From Bifidobacterium thermophilum (GTDB lineage: Bacteria > Actinomycetota > Actinomycetes > Actinomycetales > Bifidobacteriaceae), in the NCBI GenBank assembly GCA_000741495.1, contig JGZV01000004.1, positions 310,001 to 374,000 of the forward strand: 64,000 nt of DNA. The letters run 5' to 3'. Positions 63,401-64,000 of this stretch are shown in pieces. Both the position numbers and the translations under genes were made by a program. Within the stretch, counting starts at the first letter, position 1, and each line of letters opens with the position of its first letter. The notes beneath the pieces are model-generated. The model saw nothing but the letters and a program-made list of their open reading frames with translations. It was not told the origin of the DNA and ran no database searches.

Positions 63401-63832
63401 GGTTGTAGTCCTCGCTTCTTTGACATGAATATGCTGTATCCCATCGTACCTACCCGTGCTCCCAAAACCGCCATTCGGCGCGGATACGGCACGGCATCCA
63501 CGCAAATCGGGCTTCCTGCAGAGCCGATTGTGTCTGCATGTTCCCGGCATATCCAAGCCGGAGCGGCCGATCGAATGATATCGGCAGGGAAATGTTTATC
63601 ACGCGCAGCGACAGCATTAGACAAATGCGGCGTCCCGTTACCGACCGGGAACATCCCGGGATTGACCACCTTGTCCACCATGTGGAACGGTAGGAGAGCG
63701 ATGTTCCGGCTTCCCACGCCGCTCGCCGTATGCGTGCCGACAGGCGCGACAACGGATTCGCCCGCCTTGCCATACCGAATGTTACCGGCATGTTCCCCAC
63801 GCGTAATCAGCGCATGAATGGGAGGAAACGAC
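63401..63832. other. Divergent intergenic region upstream of glmM
   Basis: Open frames here show no recognisable protein and look like chance. The glmM promoter and that of a possible rightward gene at 63833 should be here; none could be assigned confidently. Confidence 0.4.
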
Positions 63833-64000
63833 GTGAAATCTGAAGCTTTTATAACAGCAAGCAGATTTCACAAGCCCTCCACCGGTCCACAAGACCATTC
63901 CAGGCGGCTGAAATCTGAGCACACCGTCCGCACGCATCAACCGGGAAAACAGGATCGGCTAGGATCCCGCCACCGGGTTCGTCCCCTCCATCAAGCCACC
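63833..64000 (+). CDS. Possible gene start running off the window
   Basis: A frame of 56 codons from GTG 63833 to the window edge, with GGGAGG seven to eight bases upstream. The peptide is hydrophilic and basic, with no family recognised. The first 39 bases also form an inverted repeat (GTGAAATCTG at 63833-63842 with CAGATTTCAC at 63862-63871), so the site may instead be regulatory. Confidence 0.35.
   Translation, partial: MKSEAFITASRFHKPSTGPQDHSRRLKSEHTVRTHQPGKQDRLGSRHRVRPLHQAT

Noticed and set aside
1..64000. Transposons, prophage, integrative elements, tRNA or rRNA genes
   Set aside because: I saw no transposase, integrase, recombinase or structural phage gene, and no cloverleaf or rRNA segments on reading the intergenic regions.

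Overview
The window looks like chromosome of a high-GC, anaerobic actinobacterium, most likely Bifidobacterium. The evidence is a eukaryote-like IleRS with an actinobacterial-type T-box leader, an anaerobic ribonucleotide reductase pair (nrdD/nrdG), a giant BadF/BcrA-type protein beside it, a MarR-controlled heterodimeric ABC exporter, an LPxTG thioester/pilin-type surface adhesin and a GH3 beta-glucosidase. The genus is inferred from gene content. I found no transposase, integrase, phage gene, CRISPR array, tRNA or rRNA.

Layout. Positions 1-5.4 kb hold murI, a patatin-like lipase, a small HTH ORF, an SPFH/stomatin protein and a frameshifted malate/lactate dehydrogenase. Positions 5.6-23.6 kb are one long co-directional (minus-strand) accessory block. 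It encodes three amino-acid-type ABC binding lipoproteins, one permease, one ATPase, three glutathionyl-hydroquinone-reductase (GHR/Xi-GST)-like enzymes, a GNAT acetyltransferase, an M20 amidohydrolase, two Cys/Met-metabolism PLP enzymes, a MetE-like zinc methyltransferase, an aminotransferase and a FAD-linked 2-hydroxyacid oxidase. It also contains a Cys-codon-containing leader ORF and a hidden 50-residue ORF. Copies of one 20-bp palindrome lie at both ends of the block, in opposite orientation. Positions 24.3-33.5 kb carry a frameshifted glycerate kinase, an aldo-keto reductase, a YccF protein, a TetM-like ribosomal-protection GTPase and ileS with its T-box. Positions 33.5-46.1 kb hold the surface adhesin, the marR-ABC-ABC operon and the GH3 enzyme. 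Positions 46.2-64 kb carry a TetR regulator, a glutamate-cysteine ligase, the BadF/BcrA giant, nrdG, nrdD, xseA, xseB, an EEP-family membrane protein, an unknown gene, def and glmM.

How genes work together. My best candidate for an undescribed system is the 5.6-23.6 kb block. Its make-up partly parallels the Bacillus ytmI sulfur-salvage operon (GNAT, two binding proteins, permease, ATPase, M20 N-deacetylase), but GHR-like GSTs stand where a flavin monooxygenase would be expected. I infer a system that captures S-substituted amino acids or thiols and releases usable sulfur by reductive C-S cleavage. The glutamate-cysteine ligase at 46.9 kb could supply a thiol co-substrate.

Caution. At least five genes show one-base length changes, mostly in G/C homopolymers, and one GH3 active-site motif is scrambled by a +1/-1 pair. 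This strongly suggests homopolymer sequencing errors, so the apparent pseudogenes may be intact.
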